From Actinomycetes bacterium (GTDB lineage Bacteria; Actinomycetota; UBA4738; HRBIN12): 49,417 bases of DNA. The position numbers were made by a program, and so were the translations under genes. Under the pieces are notes generated by a model. The model searched no databases and had not been told where the DNA came from. It was given only the letters and a program-made list of their open reading frames with translations. The DNA is taken from the NCBI GenBank assembly GCA_021155985.1, contig JAJNBA010000014.1:1-49417 (forward strand), in the 5' to 3' direction. Positions 8,290-16,873 of this stretch are shown here, in pieces (position 1 is the first letter of the stretch; each line of letters opens with the position of its first letter).

Positions 8290-10089
8290 GTGGATACCTC
8301 CCACATCCGGAACTTCTGCATCGTGGCGCACATCGACCACGGGAAGTCGACGCTGGCGGACCGCCTGCTGGAGCTGACCCACGCGGTCGCGGACCGGGAC
8401 ATGCGCGCGCAGTACCTCGACCGGATGGACCTGGAGCGGGAACGGGGCATCACGATCAAGGCGCAGGCGGTCCGGCTCACGCACAACACCTACGAACTGA
8501 ACCTGATCGACACGCCCGGACACGTGGACTTCACCTACGAGGTGTCGCGCTCGCTCGAAGCATGCGAAGGGGCGATCCTGCTGGTGGACGCGGCGCAGGG
8601 CCTCGAGGCCCAGACCCTCGCGAACTTCCACCTGGCGCGAGACGCCGGGCTCGTGATCGTCCCCGCGCTCAACAAGATCGACCTGCCCGCCGCCGAGCCC
8701 GACCAGCGGGCGAAGGAGCTCGCGGATCTGCTCGACCGCGACCCCGACGACATCCTGCGGATCTCGGCGAAGACCGGAGAAGGCGTCGAGGATCTCCTGA
8801 AGGCCGTGATCGACCAGGTGCCACCGCCCACCGGCGAGACGGACGCTGCCCTGCGCGCCCTCGTGTTCGACTCGATGTTCGACCCCTACCGCGGCGTGAT
8901 CACGTACGTGCGCGTGCAGGAGGGGGAGCTGCCGAGCGGCTCGCGGATCAGGCTGATGGCGACCGGCGCGGAATCCGATGCCGAGGAGACGGGCGTGATG
9001 GCCCCCGAGCCGATGCCCGTCGACGCCCTCGGCCCCGGCGAGGTCGGGTACCTCGTCACCGGCCTCAAGGACGTCCATCTGGCGAAGGTGGGCGACACGA
9101 TCACCCTGGCCGGGAAGCACGCCGCGATCGAGCCGCTGCCCGGCTATCGGGAGCCCAAGCCGATGGTGTGGTCGGGCCTCTTCCCGAACGAGGGCGGCGA
9201 CTACTCGGAGCTCCGTGAAGCGCTCGACCGGCTGAAGCTGTCGGACTCGGCGCTCAGCTACGAGCCCGAGACCTCACAGGCGCTCGGCTTCGGCTTCCGT
9301 GCCGGCTTCCTCGGGCTGCTCCACATGGACATCGTGAAGGAGCGGCTGGAGCGGGAGTTCGACCTGGAGCTGATCGCCACGGCGCCCAACGTCGAGTTCC
9401 ACGTGATCAAGGGCGACCAGACGACCGTCGTGCACAACCCGGCCGAGATGCCGGTGGCGGGGACGTTCGACCGCGTCGAGGAGCCGATCGTCTTCGCGAC
9501 CGTGATCACGCCGAAGGAGTACCTCGGCGCGGTCCTCGACCTGTGCCAATCACGCAGGGGCGAGCTCGTCGACACGACGTTCCTCACCCCGGAGCGCGCC
9601 GAGGTCCACTACATGCTGCCGCTCGCAGAGATCGTGTTCGACTTCTTCGACCACCTGAAGTCCAACACGCGCGGGTACGCGTCGCTCGACTACGAGCCCT
9701 GGGGCTACCAGGAGTCCGACGTCGTTCGCGTGGACGTCCTGCTGCACGGCGAGCCCGTCGATGCGTTCAGCACGATCGTGCATCGATCGAAGGCGTACGC
9801 GTACGGGAAGCAGATGACGGAGCGCCTGCGCGAGCTGATCCCGCGGCAGCTCTTCGACGTCGCGATCCAGGCAGCGATCGGCTCGAAGATCATCGCCCGA
9901 GAGACGGTGAAGGCCAAACGCAAGGACGTGCTCGCGAAGTGCTACGGCGGGGACATCACGCGCAAGCGCAAGCTGCTCGAGACGCAGAAGAAGGGGAAGG
10001 CGCGGCTGCGGAAGGTGGGACGCGTGGATGTGCCGCAGGAGGCGTTCATCGCGGCGCTGCGCGCGGATGCCGGGGCGAAGAAGAAGTGA
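8290..10089 (+). CDS. lepA: elongation factor 4 (LepA)
   Basis: The 599-aa protein has the usual LepA length. It begins with the GTPase domain ([10 protein letters not shown]-loop at residues 13-21, [14 protein letters not shown] switch region, [14 protein letters not shown]) and continues through EF-G-like domains II, III and V. It ends in the LepA-specific basic C-terminal domain ([21 protein letters not shown]). LepA acts on ribosomes in initiation or back-translocation. The GTG start at 8290 begins the family N-terminus; the longer open frame upstream overlaps the divergent dehydrogenase gene and is spurious. hemW overlaps its stop by four bases. Confidence 0.97.
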   Translation: MDTSHIRNFCIVAHIDHGKSTLADRLLELTHAVADRDMRAQYLDRMDLERERGITIKAQAVRLTHNTYELNLIDTPGHVDFTYEVSRSLEACEGAILLVDAAQGLEAQTLANFHLARDAGLVIVPALNKIDLPAAEPDQRAKELADLLDRDPDDILRISAKTGEGVEDLLKAVIDQVPPPTGETDAALRALVFDSMFDPYRGVITYVRVQEGELPSGSRIRLMATGAESDAEETGVMAPEPMPVDALGPGEVGYLVTGLKDVHLAKVGDTITLAGKHAAIEPLPGYREPKPMVWSGLFPNEGGDYSELREALDRLKLSDSALSYEPETSQALGFGFRAGFLGLLHMDIVKERLEREFDLELIATAPNVEFHVIKGDQTTVVHNPAEMPVAGTFDRVEEPIVFATVITPKEYLGAVLDLCQSRRGELVDTTFLTPERAEVHYMLPLAEIVFDFFDHLKSNTRGYASLDYEPWGYQESDVVRVDVLLHGEPVDAFSTIVHRSKAYAYGKQMTERLRELIPRQLFDVAIQAAIGSKIIARETVKAKRKDVLAKCYGGDITRKRKLLETQKKGKARLRKVGRVDVPQEAFIAALRADAGAKKK

Positions 10090-11201
10090 GCGCACATCTC
10101 GAGACCGCCGGGATCTACGTCCACGTGCCGTTCTGCCTGACGCGCTGCGGCTACTGCGACTTCAACGCGTACGCCGGGCTCGACCATCTGGCGTCGCGAT
10201 ACGTCGGCGCCTTGCTCTCCGAAGCCGAGCTCGCCGCCCCGGCCTGGGAGGGCGTGGAGGTCGTCAGCGTGTTCCTGGGCGGCGGCACGCCGACGACTCT
10301 GGAGGTGGCCGACCTGAAGGCCCTCCTCGCGCGGGTTCGATCCGTCTTCGCGGTGACGCCCGACGCGGAGGTCACGATCGAGGCGAACCCCGACACCGTG
10401 GACGAGCAGAAGCTCGCGGGACTCCTGGAGGCCGGCTACGGGCGGCTGTCGATGGGCGCGCAGTCGTTCGACCGTTCGGTCCTCGCCGCCCTGGAGCGCG
10501 TGCATCAGCCCGCGTCGGTGATCGAGGCGTTCCGAGCCGCGCGGGCCGTGGGCTACGACAACGTGAACCTCGACCTGATCTACGGCGCGGCGGGGGAGAC
10601 GCTCGAGTCCTGGGAGCGGACGCTCCGGGAGACGATCGCGCTCGCGCCGTCGCACATCAGCGCGTACGGACTCACGATCGAGCCGGCGACGGCGCTCGGC
10701 CGCCAGGTGGCGCGGGGCGACGTGCCGGCGCCCGATCCCGATCTCCAGGCCGACATGTTCGAGGCGGCGTGCTGTCTGCTCGGCGACGCCGGGTACGGCC
10801 ACTACGAGGTCTCGAACTGGGCTCGACCCGGATACGAGTGCCGCCACAACCTGGGGTACTGGGAGCGCCGGCCGTACGTCGGGCTCGGCGCCGGTGCGCA
10901 CGGCTACCGCGATGGCAGCCGGTCGTGGAACGTGCGCCCTCCCGAGGAGTACCTGTCGATGATCGAGCGCGGGGAGCTCCCGGTCGGCGGGTCCGAGAAC
11001 CTCGAACCCGCGGACGCCTACCTCGAGGAGGTGTTCCTCCGCCTGCGGATCCTGCAGGGGATCCCGGCGAGCTGGGTGGACGACGGCCGCGCAGATCCGT
11101 ACCTGGAGACCGGGCTCCTGATCCGCGACGACGGTCACCTCGTCCCGACCGAGCGCGGCATGCTCCTATTGAACGAGCTCGTCCTCGGCCTGACCGGCTA
11201 G
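10086..11201 (+). CDS. hemW: HemW-type radical SAM heme chaperone
   Basis: The 371-aa radical SAM protein has the cluster motif CLTRCGYC (Cys17, Cys21, Cys24), the glycine-rich FLGGGTPT segment and the EANPDTV and SMGAQSFD motifs of the HemN/HemW family. The spacing and short N-terminus fit HemW, a heme-delivery protein often mis-annotated as oxygen-independent coproporphyrinogen oxidase. The GTG start overlaps the lepA stop in a GTGA arrangement, indicating translational coupling. lepA-hemW-hrcA-dnaJ is a classic order; here four other genes separate hemW and hrcA. Confidence 0.93.
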   Translation: MSAHLETAGIYVHVPFCLTRCGYCDFNAYAGLDHLASRYVGALLSEAELAAPAWEGVEVVSVFLGGGTPTTLEVADLKALLARVRSVFAVTPDAEVTIEANPDTVDEQKLAGLLEAGYGRLSMGAQSFDRSVLAALERVHQPASVIEAFRAARAVGYDNVNLDLIYGAAGETLESWERTLRETIALAPSHISAYGLTIEPATALGRQVARGDVPAPDPDLQADMFEAACCLLGDAGYGHYEVSNWARPGYECRHNLGYWERRPYVGLGAGAHGYRDGSRSWNVRPPEEYLSMIERGELPVGGSENLEPADAYLEEVFLRLRILQGIPASWVDDGRADPYLETGLLIRDDGHLVPTERGMLLLNELVLGLTG

Positions 11202-13027
11202 GGACCAGTCCAGAAGTCCCAGTCCACACCGCAGGACGGCTCTGTGTCGTCGCCCACGCCAGTCGGCTCGCCGGCCGAGACCGTGTAGTCGTTCGTGCCG
11301 ACGACGACGAACTCGCCGTCCCGGAGCTCGAGCTCTACGGAGTGGACCTCGGTCGGATCCTGGCTATCGACCGGGGCGAAGGCCCAGTTCCAGCCCAGCA
11401 CCGGGGGTTCGCAGACGATCTCGCTCGAGTAGCCGGCATCGCCGCCGGCGTCGATCCGCAAGGGCTCGCCGGCGCGGACGCCTGCAGGCTCGTGGCCGGG
11501 ATGTCCGACGAGGACAGGGACGATCCCTGAAGACGGTTCATCGGAGGGACCGAGATATCTCATCACGTAGTAGTCCACGATCGAGAAGTAGCTGGCTACG
11601 ATCAGCTCCTCGGTCCCGTCCCCGTCGAGGTCGGTTGCGTCGTGCGGCACGCACAGGACATTGCATTCCCACGGGAGGTCGTTCCACGCTTCGGCCCGCC
11701 CGTCGCCGTCGACATCGGCGGCCACGACTTGGGCGTCCGGATTCGAACTCGAGGGGCAACTGCCGTCGTCCTTCGTCGTCACGCCGACCCACGCCTGCCC
11801 GTTCATGCCCTCACCGAGGAAGTCGATCCGTCCGAGCCGCTCCGCGTGACAGAGGTTGAACGCAAGCCCGATGTCGCGGCCCTCTGGCTCGGGGGTCGGG
11901 AGCACACTCGGCGCAGGGCTCGGCGGTGACGCGTCTACGGGGATCGGCTGCCAGGTGGGTGCGAACGCCCCGTCCGTCGTCAACCTCCTTTCGCCGGTTC
12001 CATCGGGATGGACCAGCCACACATCCTGCTGAGCGGGGTGCTCGCCCGGATCCCGCTCGACGCCCGCGCGATCGAACGCGATCCACCGTCCATCCGGAGC
12101 CCACGCGGGTGAGCCTTCGACGAACGTCCCGTCCGTCACTTGGGTTTCGACGCCGTCGGAGAGGCCTCGGATCACGATCGATGATCCCTCCGACCCGTTC
12201 CGCGTGAAGGCGATCCGATGCCCGTCCGGTGACCACGTGGGACCGCCCTCGTCGTGCAACCCGTCGGACGTCTGGGTCACGTTGGTGAGCGCCCCGCCAT
12301 CCGGGGAGACCGTGTAGATGTCCCACACGCTGGGCTCGTCGTCCCCGCTGATCGCACTCGCTGCGAACGCGATCCTCGTTCCATCCGGCGACCATGCCGG
12401 GCCGTCCGGCCAGTACACATCCGGGGGGGTGATCGGCCGTGGGTCCGAGCCGTCCGCGCCCATCACGTAGATCCGCTGGCCCTCTCCGTGCGTGGCCGCG
12501 AACGCGATCCTCGTTCCGTCCGGCGACCACGAGGGACCGTCCGACACGAAGAAGTCGGGGTCCGTCAACCATGTCACCGTTCCGCCGTCGAGCTTGATCG
12601 TGGCGATCGCGGGAGCAGCCTCTTCGAGTTGATGGACGAAGGCGATCGTACGTCCATCGGGTGACACAGCCGGAGCCGTGTCGTCGGTTCCGAAGTCAGT
12701 GATCTGCCGGCGTCCCGAGCCGTCCGGCTGCATGGCATACAGGTGGACGAAGCCGTCGGCGCCGCCGGCCGAGAACACGATCTCCCCGTTTCCCGGGAGC
12801 GGCGCTCCGGTGCGGCCGCGCCCCTCCTCCTCGAAGGCCCGCTGGAGGGCGACGAACCCGACGGCGGTCGCGGCGAGGACCGCGAGCGCCAGCCCACCCG
12901 CCTGAACCCGGCGAAGGACTTCGCGGCGGTGACGCCGGCGCGCGAGTCCCGCCAACAGATCGTCCGATCTCACCGGGCGCTGCGCCTGCTGGAAGCGGCG
13001 ACTCAGCTCGTCATCGACCTTCGACAT
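11198..13027 (-). CDS. membrane-anchored TolB-like beta-propeller protein
   Basis: The 609-aa protein has a charged cytoplasmic N-terminus (about 45 residues), one membrane segment (about 46-67, GGLALAVLAATAVGFVAL) and then an extracytoplasmic propeller. At least five PD40-type repeats carry WSPDGTRIAF or a close variant. Residues about 390-609 form a separate Cys-containing domain that I do not recognise. It starts inside the ECF sigma gene (17-bp overlap), the place where anti-sigma factors usually sit. An envelope sensor or regulator is therefore possible, but no anti-sigma zinc motif is seen. It converges on hemW with a shared CTAG. Confidence 0.75.
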   Translation of the reverse strand: MSKVDDELSRRFQQAQRPVRSDDLLAGLARRRHRREVLRRVQAGGLALAVLAATAVGFVALQRAFEEEGRGRTGAPLPGNGEIVFSAGGADGFVHLYAMQPDGSGRRQITDFGTDDTAPAVSPDGRTIAFVHQLEEAAPAIATIKLDGGTVTWLTDPDFFVSDGPSWSPDGTRIAFAATHGEGQRIYVMGADGSDPRPITPPDVYWPDGPAWSPDGTRIAFAASAISGDDEPSVWDIYTVSPDGGALTNVTQTSDGLHDEGGPTWSPDGHRIAFTRNGSEGSSIVIRGLSDGVETQVTDGTFVEGSPAWAPDGRWIAFDRAGVERDPGEHPAQQDVWLVHPDGTGERRLTTDGAFAPTWQPIPVDASPPSPAPSVLPTPEPEGRDIGLAFNLCHAERLGRIDFLGEGMNGQAWVGVTTKDDGSCPSSSNPDAQVVAADVDGDGRAEAWNDLPWECNVLCVPHDATDLDGDGTEELIVASYFSIVDYYVMRYLGPSDEPSSGIVPVLVGHPGHEPAGVRAGEPLRIDAGGDAGYSSEIVCEPPVLGWNWAFAPVDSQDPTEVHSVELELRDGEFVVVGTNDYTVSAGEPTGVGDDTEPSCGVDWDFWTGP

Positions 13028-13517
13028 CGTTCGCCACCTCGGTGTCGTGCACGGCGAGCGCATCCGTCAGATGCGCCCGCGCCCGCGCGAGTGAGCTCTT
13101 CACGGTTCCTTCCCCGATCCCGAGGGCGGCCGCCACTTCGGCGGTGCTCATCTCGAGCAGGTAGCGGAGGACGGCCACCTCTCGCTGGCGACGGGGAAGC
13201 GACTCGAGCGCCCTCGCCAGGTCGAGGTGATCGCCGCTCGGCTCGGCCGGGGCGGTCGTCCCGGGCATCCGGTGGCGCGCTCGCCGCTCTGCCATCGCGC
13301 GCCGCCAGCCGCTCCGCGTCTGGTTCAGGGCGACGGCGGCCACCCACGCCGGGAGCGACTCCAGTCGCTCTCCTCGTTCGGACCGCATCCAGGCTCGCAC
13401 GAGTGCCTCCTGCACCGCGTCCTCGGCAGCGGGGTAGCTCCCGGACGCAAGGGCCACGGCGTTCACCACACGCGGGTAGTCGCGTGCCAGGAACCCGCGG
13501 ATCTCGGCGTCGTCCAG
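13011..13517 (-). CDS. ECF sigma factor (SigE-like), probable CTG start
   Basis: The protein has region 2 (YPAAEDAVQEALVRAWMR) and region 4 (LESLPRRQREVAVLRYLLEMSTAEVAAALGIGEGTVKSSLARAR) of an extracytoplasmic-function sigma factor, which directs RNA polymerase to stress or envelope genes. The first standard start in frame is GTG at 13469, but the coding similarity continues upstream (DDAEIRGFLARDYPRVV). A CTG at 13517 has AAGGA 7 nt before it, so I take it as the start (168 aa). A sequencing indel near 13530 is the alternative. The beta-propeller gene is translationally overlapped downstream. Confidence 0.82.
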   Translation of the reverse strand: MDDAEIRGFLARDYPRVVNAVALASGSYPAAEDAVQEALVRAWMRSERGERLESLPAWVAAVALNQTRSGWRRAMAERRARHRMPGTTAPAEPSGDHLDLARALESLPRRQREVAVLRYLLEMSTAEVAAALGIGEGTVKSSLARARAHLTDALAVHDTEVANDVEGR

Positions 13518-13565
13518 TCGCGCTTCCTTCTCGGGCTCGTTTCGTGGGCTCGTTGACCGTCACCG

Positions 13566-13571
13566 ATCGTA
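13566..13571 (-). promoter_or_regulatory. -10 hexamer TACGAT, ECF sigma operon
   Basis: On the minus strand TACGAT lies about 48 nt before the proposed CTG start. Transcription would begin near 13559, just downstream of a GTG at 13563 in another frame, which argues against that GTG as the sigma start. Confidence 0.4.
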
Positions 13572-13638
13572 GGACGCCTCGGAGCCCCGATCGGTTGTCA
13601 TGGCCGCGGAGTTTCTCGGCCACGCATCCGTGACGGGG

Positions 13639-13644
13639 TACGCT
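13639..13644 (+). promoter_or_regulatory. -10 hexamer TACGCT, sulfatase
   Basis: TACGCT precedes the ATG at 13654 by 9 nt. It lies inside a longer possible reading frame starting at 13600, so transcription from here would exclude the upstream ATG. Confidence 0.45.
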
Positions 13645-13653
13645 CGCCCCGCG

Positions 13654-15171
13654 ATGCCGCCCGCTCGTTCTTCCTCTCTTCTTGGCCCGCCCAGGCGCGC
13701 CGCGAGGACGTCCCGCGTCGCTTCCGCCTGTCTCGCTGCGGTCGTCGCGACCCTCTGCCTGAAAACGCCCTCGGTGGCCCAGGGGGAGGAACCGCCCTCG
13801 ATCCTCCTCATCATCACGGACGACCAGCGATGGGACACCCTCTGGGCGATGCCGGAGGTCCAGCATTCGCTCGTCGAGCGCGGGGTCACGTTCACCGAGG
13901 CGTTCACGACGAGCTCGCTCTGCTGCCCGAGCCGAGCGTCGATCCTGACCGGCCAGTATCCGCACACGACCGGCGTGTACCGCCAGGGGCTCCCGCACGG
14001 TGGCTTCAAGTCGTTCGACGACACGACCACGATCGCGACGGCTCTGCGCGCCGGCGGGTACCGCACCGGCCTCTTCGGGAAGTACCTCGACTCGTACCAA
14101 TCCGATGCGCTCGCGGGCTACGTGCCACCGGGGTGGGACCGCTGGGTGGCGTTCGTGCACTCGCAGTACTTCGGGTACACGCTGACCGTCGACGGGACCG
14201 TCGAGCGGGTGGGCGGCGCAGCGGAGGACTACTCGACCGACCTGCTCGCAGCTCGGGCCGAGGACTTCATCCGTTCCAGCGACGGCCCGGTGTTCGCGGT
14301 CTACGCGCCGCCGGCGCCGCACGCCCCCGCGACCCCGTCGCCGGCAGACGTGGGGCTGTTCGCCGACCTCCCCCCGTGGCGGCCACCGTCGTTCGACGAA
14401 CCGGACGTTTCGGACAAGCCGGCGCACATGCGCGCGATGATTCGGTTCGGTCCCGATCGCACGGAGCATCTCGACACCCTGAGGATCAACCAGTACCGGA
14501 CGCTGCAAGCGATGGACCGCGCCGTGGGGAGGTTGCTCGGCGCGCTCGAGGACACCGGACGGCTCGAGGACGCGCTCGTGATCTTCACGTCGGACAACGG
14601 CCTGCTGTGGGGCGAGCATCGCTGGGTCAAGAAGGAGGTTCCCTACGAGGAGGCGATCCGGGTCCCTCTCGTGATCCGCGCCGATCGGATCGGATCGGAT
14701 CCCGGACGCACCGACCCCCACCTCGTCGCGAACATCGATCTCGCACCGACGATCGCGGCGGCGGCAGGGATGCCCTTCCCCGGAACGGATGGGACGAGCC
14801 TGCTCCCGCTGCTCGAGGGACGGCCGGACCGCTGGCGTCACGCTCTCCTGATCGAGCACCTTCGCGGGACCAACCCGATCCCCACCTACTGCGCGGTGCG
14901 AACGTCCCGATACCTCTATGCCGTCTACGACACGGGCGAGCGGGAACTCTACGACCTCGCCGAGGACCCGTATCAGCTCCGGAACCTGTCGAGGGCTGCG
15001 CCCGAACTCCGGGTGCGACTCCAGGGGGTGCTGGATCGCCTGTGCGACCCGCCGCCGCCCGGATTCCGCGAAGGGATCGGTCTCGTCGCCGGCCTCCTCG
15101 CGATCGGAGTGGTGGTGGCGATGACCGCCGCGGCGCGCATCTTCTCTGCCAGTTCGGCACGGGTAGCATGA
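13654..15171 (+). CDS. exported arylsulfatase-type sulfatase
   Basis: The 505-aa protein has a signal sequence (about residues 1-43), the metal-binding ITDDQRWDT motif near 54, and the sulfatase signature CCPSRASILTG, in which Cys90 would be converted to formylglycine. The later segments VIFTSDNGLLWGEHRW and KKEVPYEEAIRVPLVIR are typical. A hydrophobic stretch near the C-terminus (about 475-495) may anchor it. The family hydrolyses sulfate esters; the substrate is unknown. The ATG at 13654 is preferred over 13600 because it begins the signal peptide and follows the -10 hexamer. No formylglycine-generating enzyme gene is in the window. Confidence 0.88.
   Translation: MPPARSSSLLGPPRRAARTSRVASACLAAVVATLCLKTPSVAQGEEPPSILLIITDDQRWDTLWAMPEVQHSLVERGVTFTEAFTTSSLCCPSRASILTGQYPHTTGVYRQGLPHGGFKSFDDTTTIATALRAGGYRTGLFGKYLDSYQSDALAGYVPPGWDRWVAFVHSQYFGYTLTVDGTVERVGGAAEDYSTDLLAARAEDFIRSSDGPVFAVYAPPAPHAPATPSPADVGLFADLPPWRPPSFDEPDVSDKPAHMRAMIRFGPDRTEHLDTLRINQYRTLQAMDRAVGRLLGALEDTGRLEDALVIFTSDNGLLWGEHRWVKKEVPYEEAIRVPLVIRADRIGSDPGRTDPHLVANIDLAPTIAAAAGMPFPGTDGTSLLPLLEGRPDRWRHALLIEHLRGTNPIPTYCAVRTSRYLYAVYDTGERELYDLAEDPYQLRNLSRAAPELRVRLQGVLDRLCDPPPPGFREGIGLVAGLLAIGVVVAMTAAARIFSASSARVA
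15164..15169 (+). promoter_or_regulatory. -10 hexamer TAGCAT, zinc-ribbon gene
   Basis: TAGCAT overlaps the last codons of the sulfatase gene and lies 9 nt before the ATG of the zinc-ribbon gene. Confidence 0.4.
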
Positions 15172-15178
15172 GCCGCCC

Positions 15179-15787
15179 ATGGCCCAGGTCACCTGTCCCC
15201 AGTGTCAGACCCGCCAGGAGATCGATCCGGATGCCGAGGGCTATCGGTGTCTCGTCTGCGCCGGCACGTGGCACTTCGTGCGGTGCACGGTATGCGGTGA
15301 GCGGTACCACACACGCCCCGGCGTGCGTGCGTGGACCTGCCCCCACTGCGGCACGCCACACGGCCGGGATCGCCGAGGCGTCTCTCGCGTGGGCGCCCCG
15401 CTTCCCGTCCTGATCGGCGCGCTCGTCGTGCTCGGCGTCGCGGGCTACTTCCTCACGAGGTCGCTGGGATCCGACGACGCCGCTCCACCGACCCCGACGC
15501 AGACGCCCTCGTCACCGACCCCGATCGACGATCCCGCCAACCAGGTGTGCCGCGACCTCGTGAACGTGCAGGTGCTCCGGGTCGGCGCCCTCCGAGAAGC
15601 GGCGGACGCGCTGACGGCGGACATCGATGCGCTGCGCTCCGCCGGCGATCCGGAGCGCGCCGACCTCGTGGAAGACATCGTCGCGGCGATCGGCTCCTAC
15701 ATCGAGGTGGCCGAGGGAGGTGGGGACGCGCAGGCCGCGACGAACCAGCTCCTGGACGCCCTGGGCGCCATCGACTGGTGCACCTAG
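15179..15787 (+). CDS. zinc-ribbon membrane protein of unknown function
   Basis: The 202-aa protein has four CxxC knuckles in its first 60 residues (Cys6/9, Cys24/27, Cys36/39 and the WTCPHC pair), so it probably binds two zinc ions. One membrane segment follows (about 77-97), then a Thr/Pro-rich linker (TPTQTPSSPT) and a helical extracytoplasmic domain (about 118-202) with two cysteines. I do not recognise the family. It lies between the sulfatase and hrcA, and its stop codon is inside the CIRCE element. Confidence 0.75.
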   Translation: MAQVTCPQCQTRQEIDPDAEGYRCLVCAGTWHFVRCTVCGERYHTRPGVRAWTCPHCGTPHGRDRRGVSRVGAPLPVLIGALVVLGVAGYFLTRSLGSDDAAPPTPTQTPSSPTPIDDPANQVCRDLVNVQVLRVGALREAADALTADIDALRSAGDPERADLVEDIVAAIGSYIEVAEGGGDAQAATNQLLDALGAIDWCT

Positions 15788-15810
15788 CACTCGAGGACCG
15801 AGAGTGCCAG
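15784..15810 (+). promoter_or_regulatory. CIRCE operator of hrcA-dnaJ
   Basis: The inverted repeat CTAGCACTC-N9-GAGTGCCAG matches the CIRCE consensus TTAGCACTC-N9-GAGTGCTAA, with the 9-nt spacer and an uninterrupted TAGCACTC arm; the other arm has one mismatch. CIRCE is the HrcA binding site. It sits directly before hrcA, so autoregulation is expected. A TAGCAT -10 hexamer abuts it on the downstream side. Confidence 0.9.
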
Positions 15811-15816
15811 TAGCAT
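15811..15816 (+). promoter_or_regulatory. -10 hexamer TAGCAT, hrcA
   Basis: TAGCAT directly follows the CIRCE element and precedes the hrcA ATG at 15824 by 7 nt, as expected for a leaderless transcript. HrcA bound at CIRCE would block polymerase here. An in-frame ATG at 15815 overlaps this hexamer and is unlikely to be the start. Confidence 0.55.
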
Positions 15817-15823
15817 GTGCCCC

Positions 15824-16870
15824 ATGGTGGAGCAACGCCACGAGCTCGGTCTGCGGAAGGCCGCCGTCCTGAACGCGGTGGTCGAGGAGTACGTCCGCTC
15901 CGGGGAGCCCGTCGGCTCCGAGACGATCGCGGACAGCTCCGGCCTCGGCGTGTCGAGCGCGACGATCCGCAACGAGATGGCCGCGCTCGAGGAGCTGGGG
16001 TTCCTCACGCATCCCCACACGAGCGCCGGACGCATCCCGACGGACCTCGGGTACCGCCACTACGTGGACACCCAGCCCCACGGCGCTCGCCTGCGCGACG
16101 CGCAGCGGCGGGCGATCGCCGGCTACTTCGCGGAGGCGATCACGGACATCGAGGAGGTGCTGAAGGGATCCGTGCAGCTGCTGAGCCGGCTCACGCAGTA
16201 CGCCGGCCTCGCCGTCCCTCCGGGCGCCGCCGAGGAGCCGCTCGTCCGTCTCGAGTTGATCGACATGGGGCCGACGGTGATGGTCCTCGCGATCGGGCAG
16301 CACGGACGCGTCGACAAGCGTGTGATCGATCGCCCCGACGACGTCGACGTCGACCTCTTGCGGTCGCTGGAGGAGCGGCTGCAGCCCCTCCGGGGGCTGA
16401 CGTACGTGGAGGCGCAGGCGCGCCTGCTGAAGCTCGCGGCCGAGGCATCCACAGCGGATCACGATCTCCTCCTGCACGTCGCGGAGACGCTGCGGACCGC
16501 GACGCAGGGGGAGGGCGCCGCGCACGTCGTCGTCGGCGGCGTGTCGAACCTGACCGACGAGACGCAGACGTGGCGGCACCAGACGCTCCGCCGGCTGTTC
16601 GAGACCCTCGAGCGTGAGCAGGAGATGCTCCAGGTCCTCCAGGACGTGGCCGCCGATCACGAGGACGTGTGGGTGACGATCGGCGCGGAGCACCCGACGA
16701 CGGGGGAGTGGGAGGCGTCGATCGTCACGGCGCCGTTCAGGGCGGGTGAGGCGACGGTCGGAACGATCGGCGTGGTCGGTCCCACGCGGATGGACTACCT
16801 CTCGGCGATGGCGTCCGTACGAGCCGTGGCGAAGCGCCTGTCGGAGATCGCCGTCGAGCACGAAGGATAG
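15824..16870 (+). CDS. hrcA: heat-inducible transcription repressor HrcA
   Basis: The 348-aa protein has an N-terminal winged helix (LGLRKAAVLNAVVEEYVRSG, then SSATIRNEMAALEELGFLTH and PHTSAGRIPTDLGYRHYVD), which is diagnostic of HrcA, followed by the GAF-like dimerisation domain ending in GPTRMDYLSAMASVRAVAK. HrcA represses chaperone genes through CIRCE and is kept active by GroEL. A CIRCE site lies immediately upstream. dnaJ follows after 3 bases, so this is a two-gene heat-shock unit; grpE and dnaK are not nearby. Confidence 0.97.
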   Translation: MVEQRHELGLRKAAVLNAVVEEYVRSGEPVGSETIADSSGLGVSSATIRNEMAALEELGFLTHPHTSAGRIPTDLGYRHYVDTQPHGARLRDAQRRAIAGYFAEAITDIEEVLKGSVQLLSRLTQYAGLAVPPGAAEEPLVRLELIDMGPTVMVLAIGQHGRVDKRVIDRPDDVDVDLLRSLEERLQPLRGLTYVEAQARLLKLAAEASTADHDLLLHVAETLRTATQGEGAAHVVVGGVSNLTDETQTWRHQTLRRLFETLEREQEMLQVLQDVAADHEDVWVTIGAEHPTTGEWEASIVTAPFRAGEATVGTIGVVGPTRMDYLSAMASVRAVAKRLSEIAVEHEG

Positions 16871-16873
16871 GCG

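Noticed and set aside
8194-9120. Upstream extension of the sugar dehydrogenase frame on the minus strand.
   Set aside because: It runs opposite lepA, and the signal peptide and ribosome site place the start at 8193.
13600-13653. ATG at 13600 as the sulfatase start.
   Set aside because: The signal peptide begins at 13654, and the candidate -10 (13639-13644) is inside the extension.
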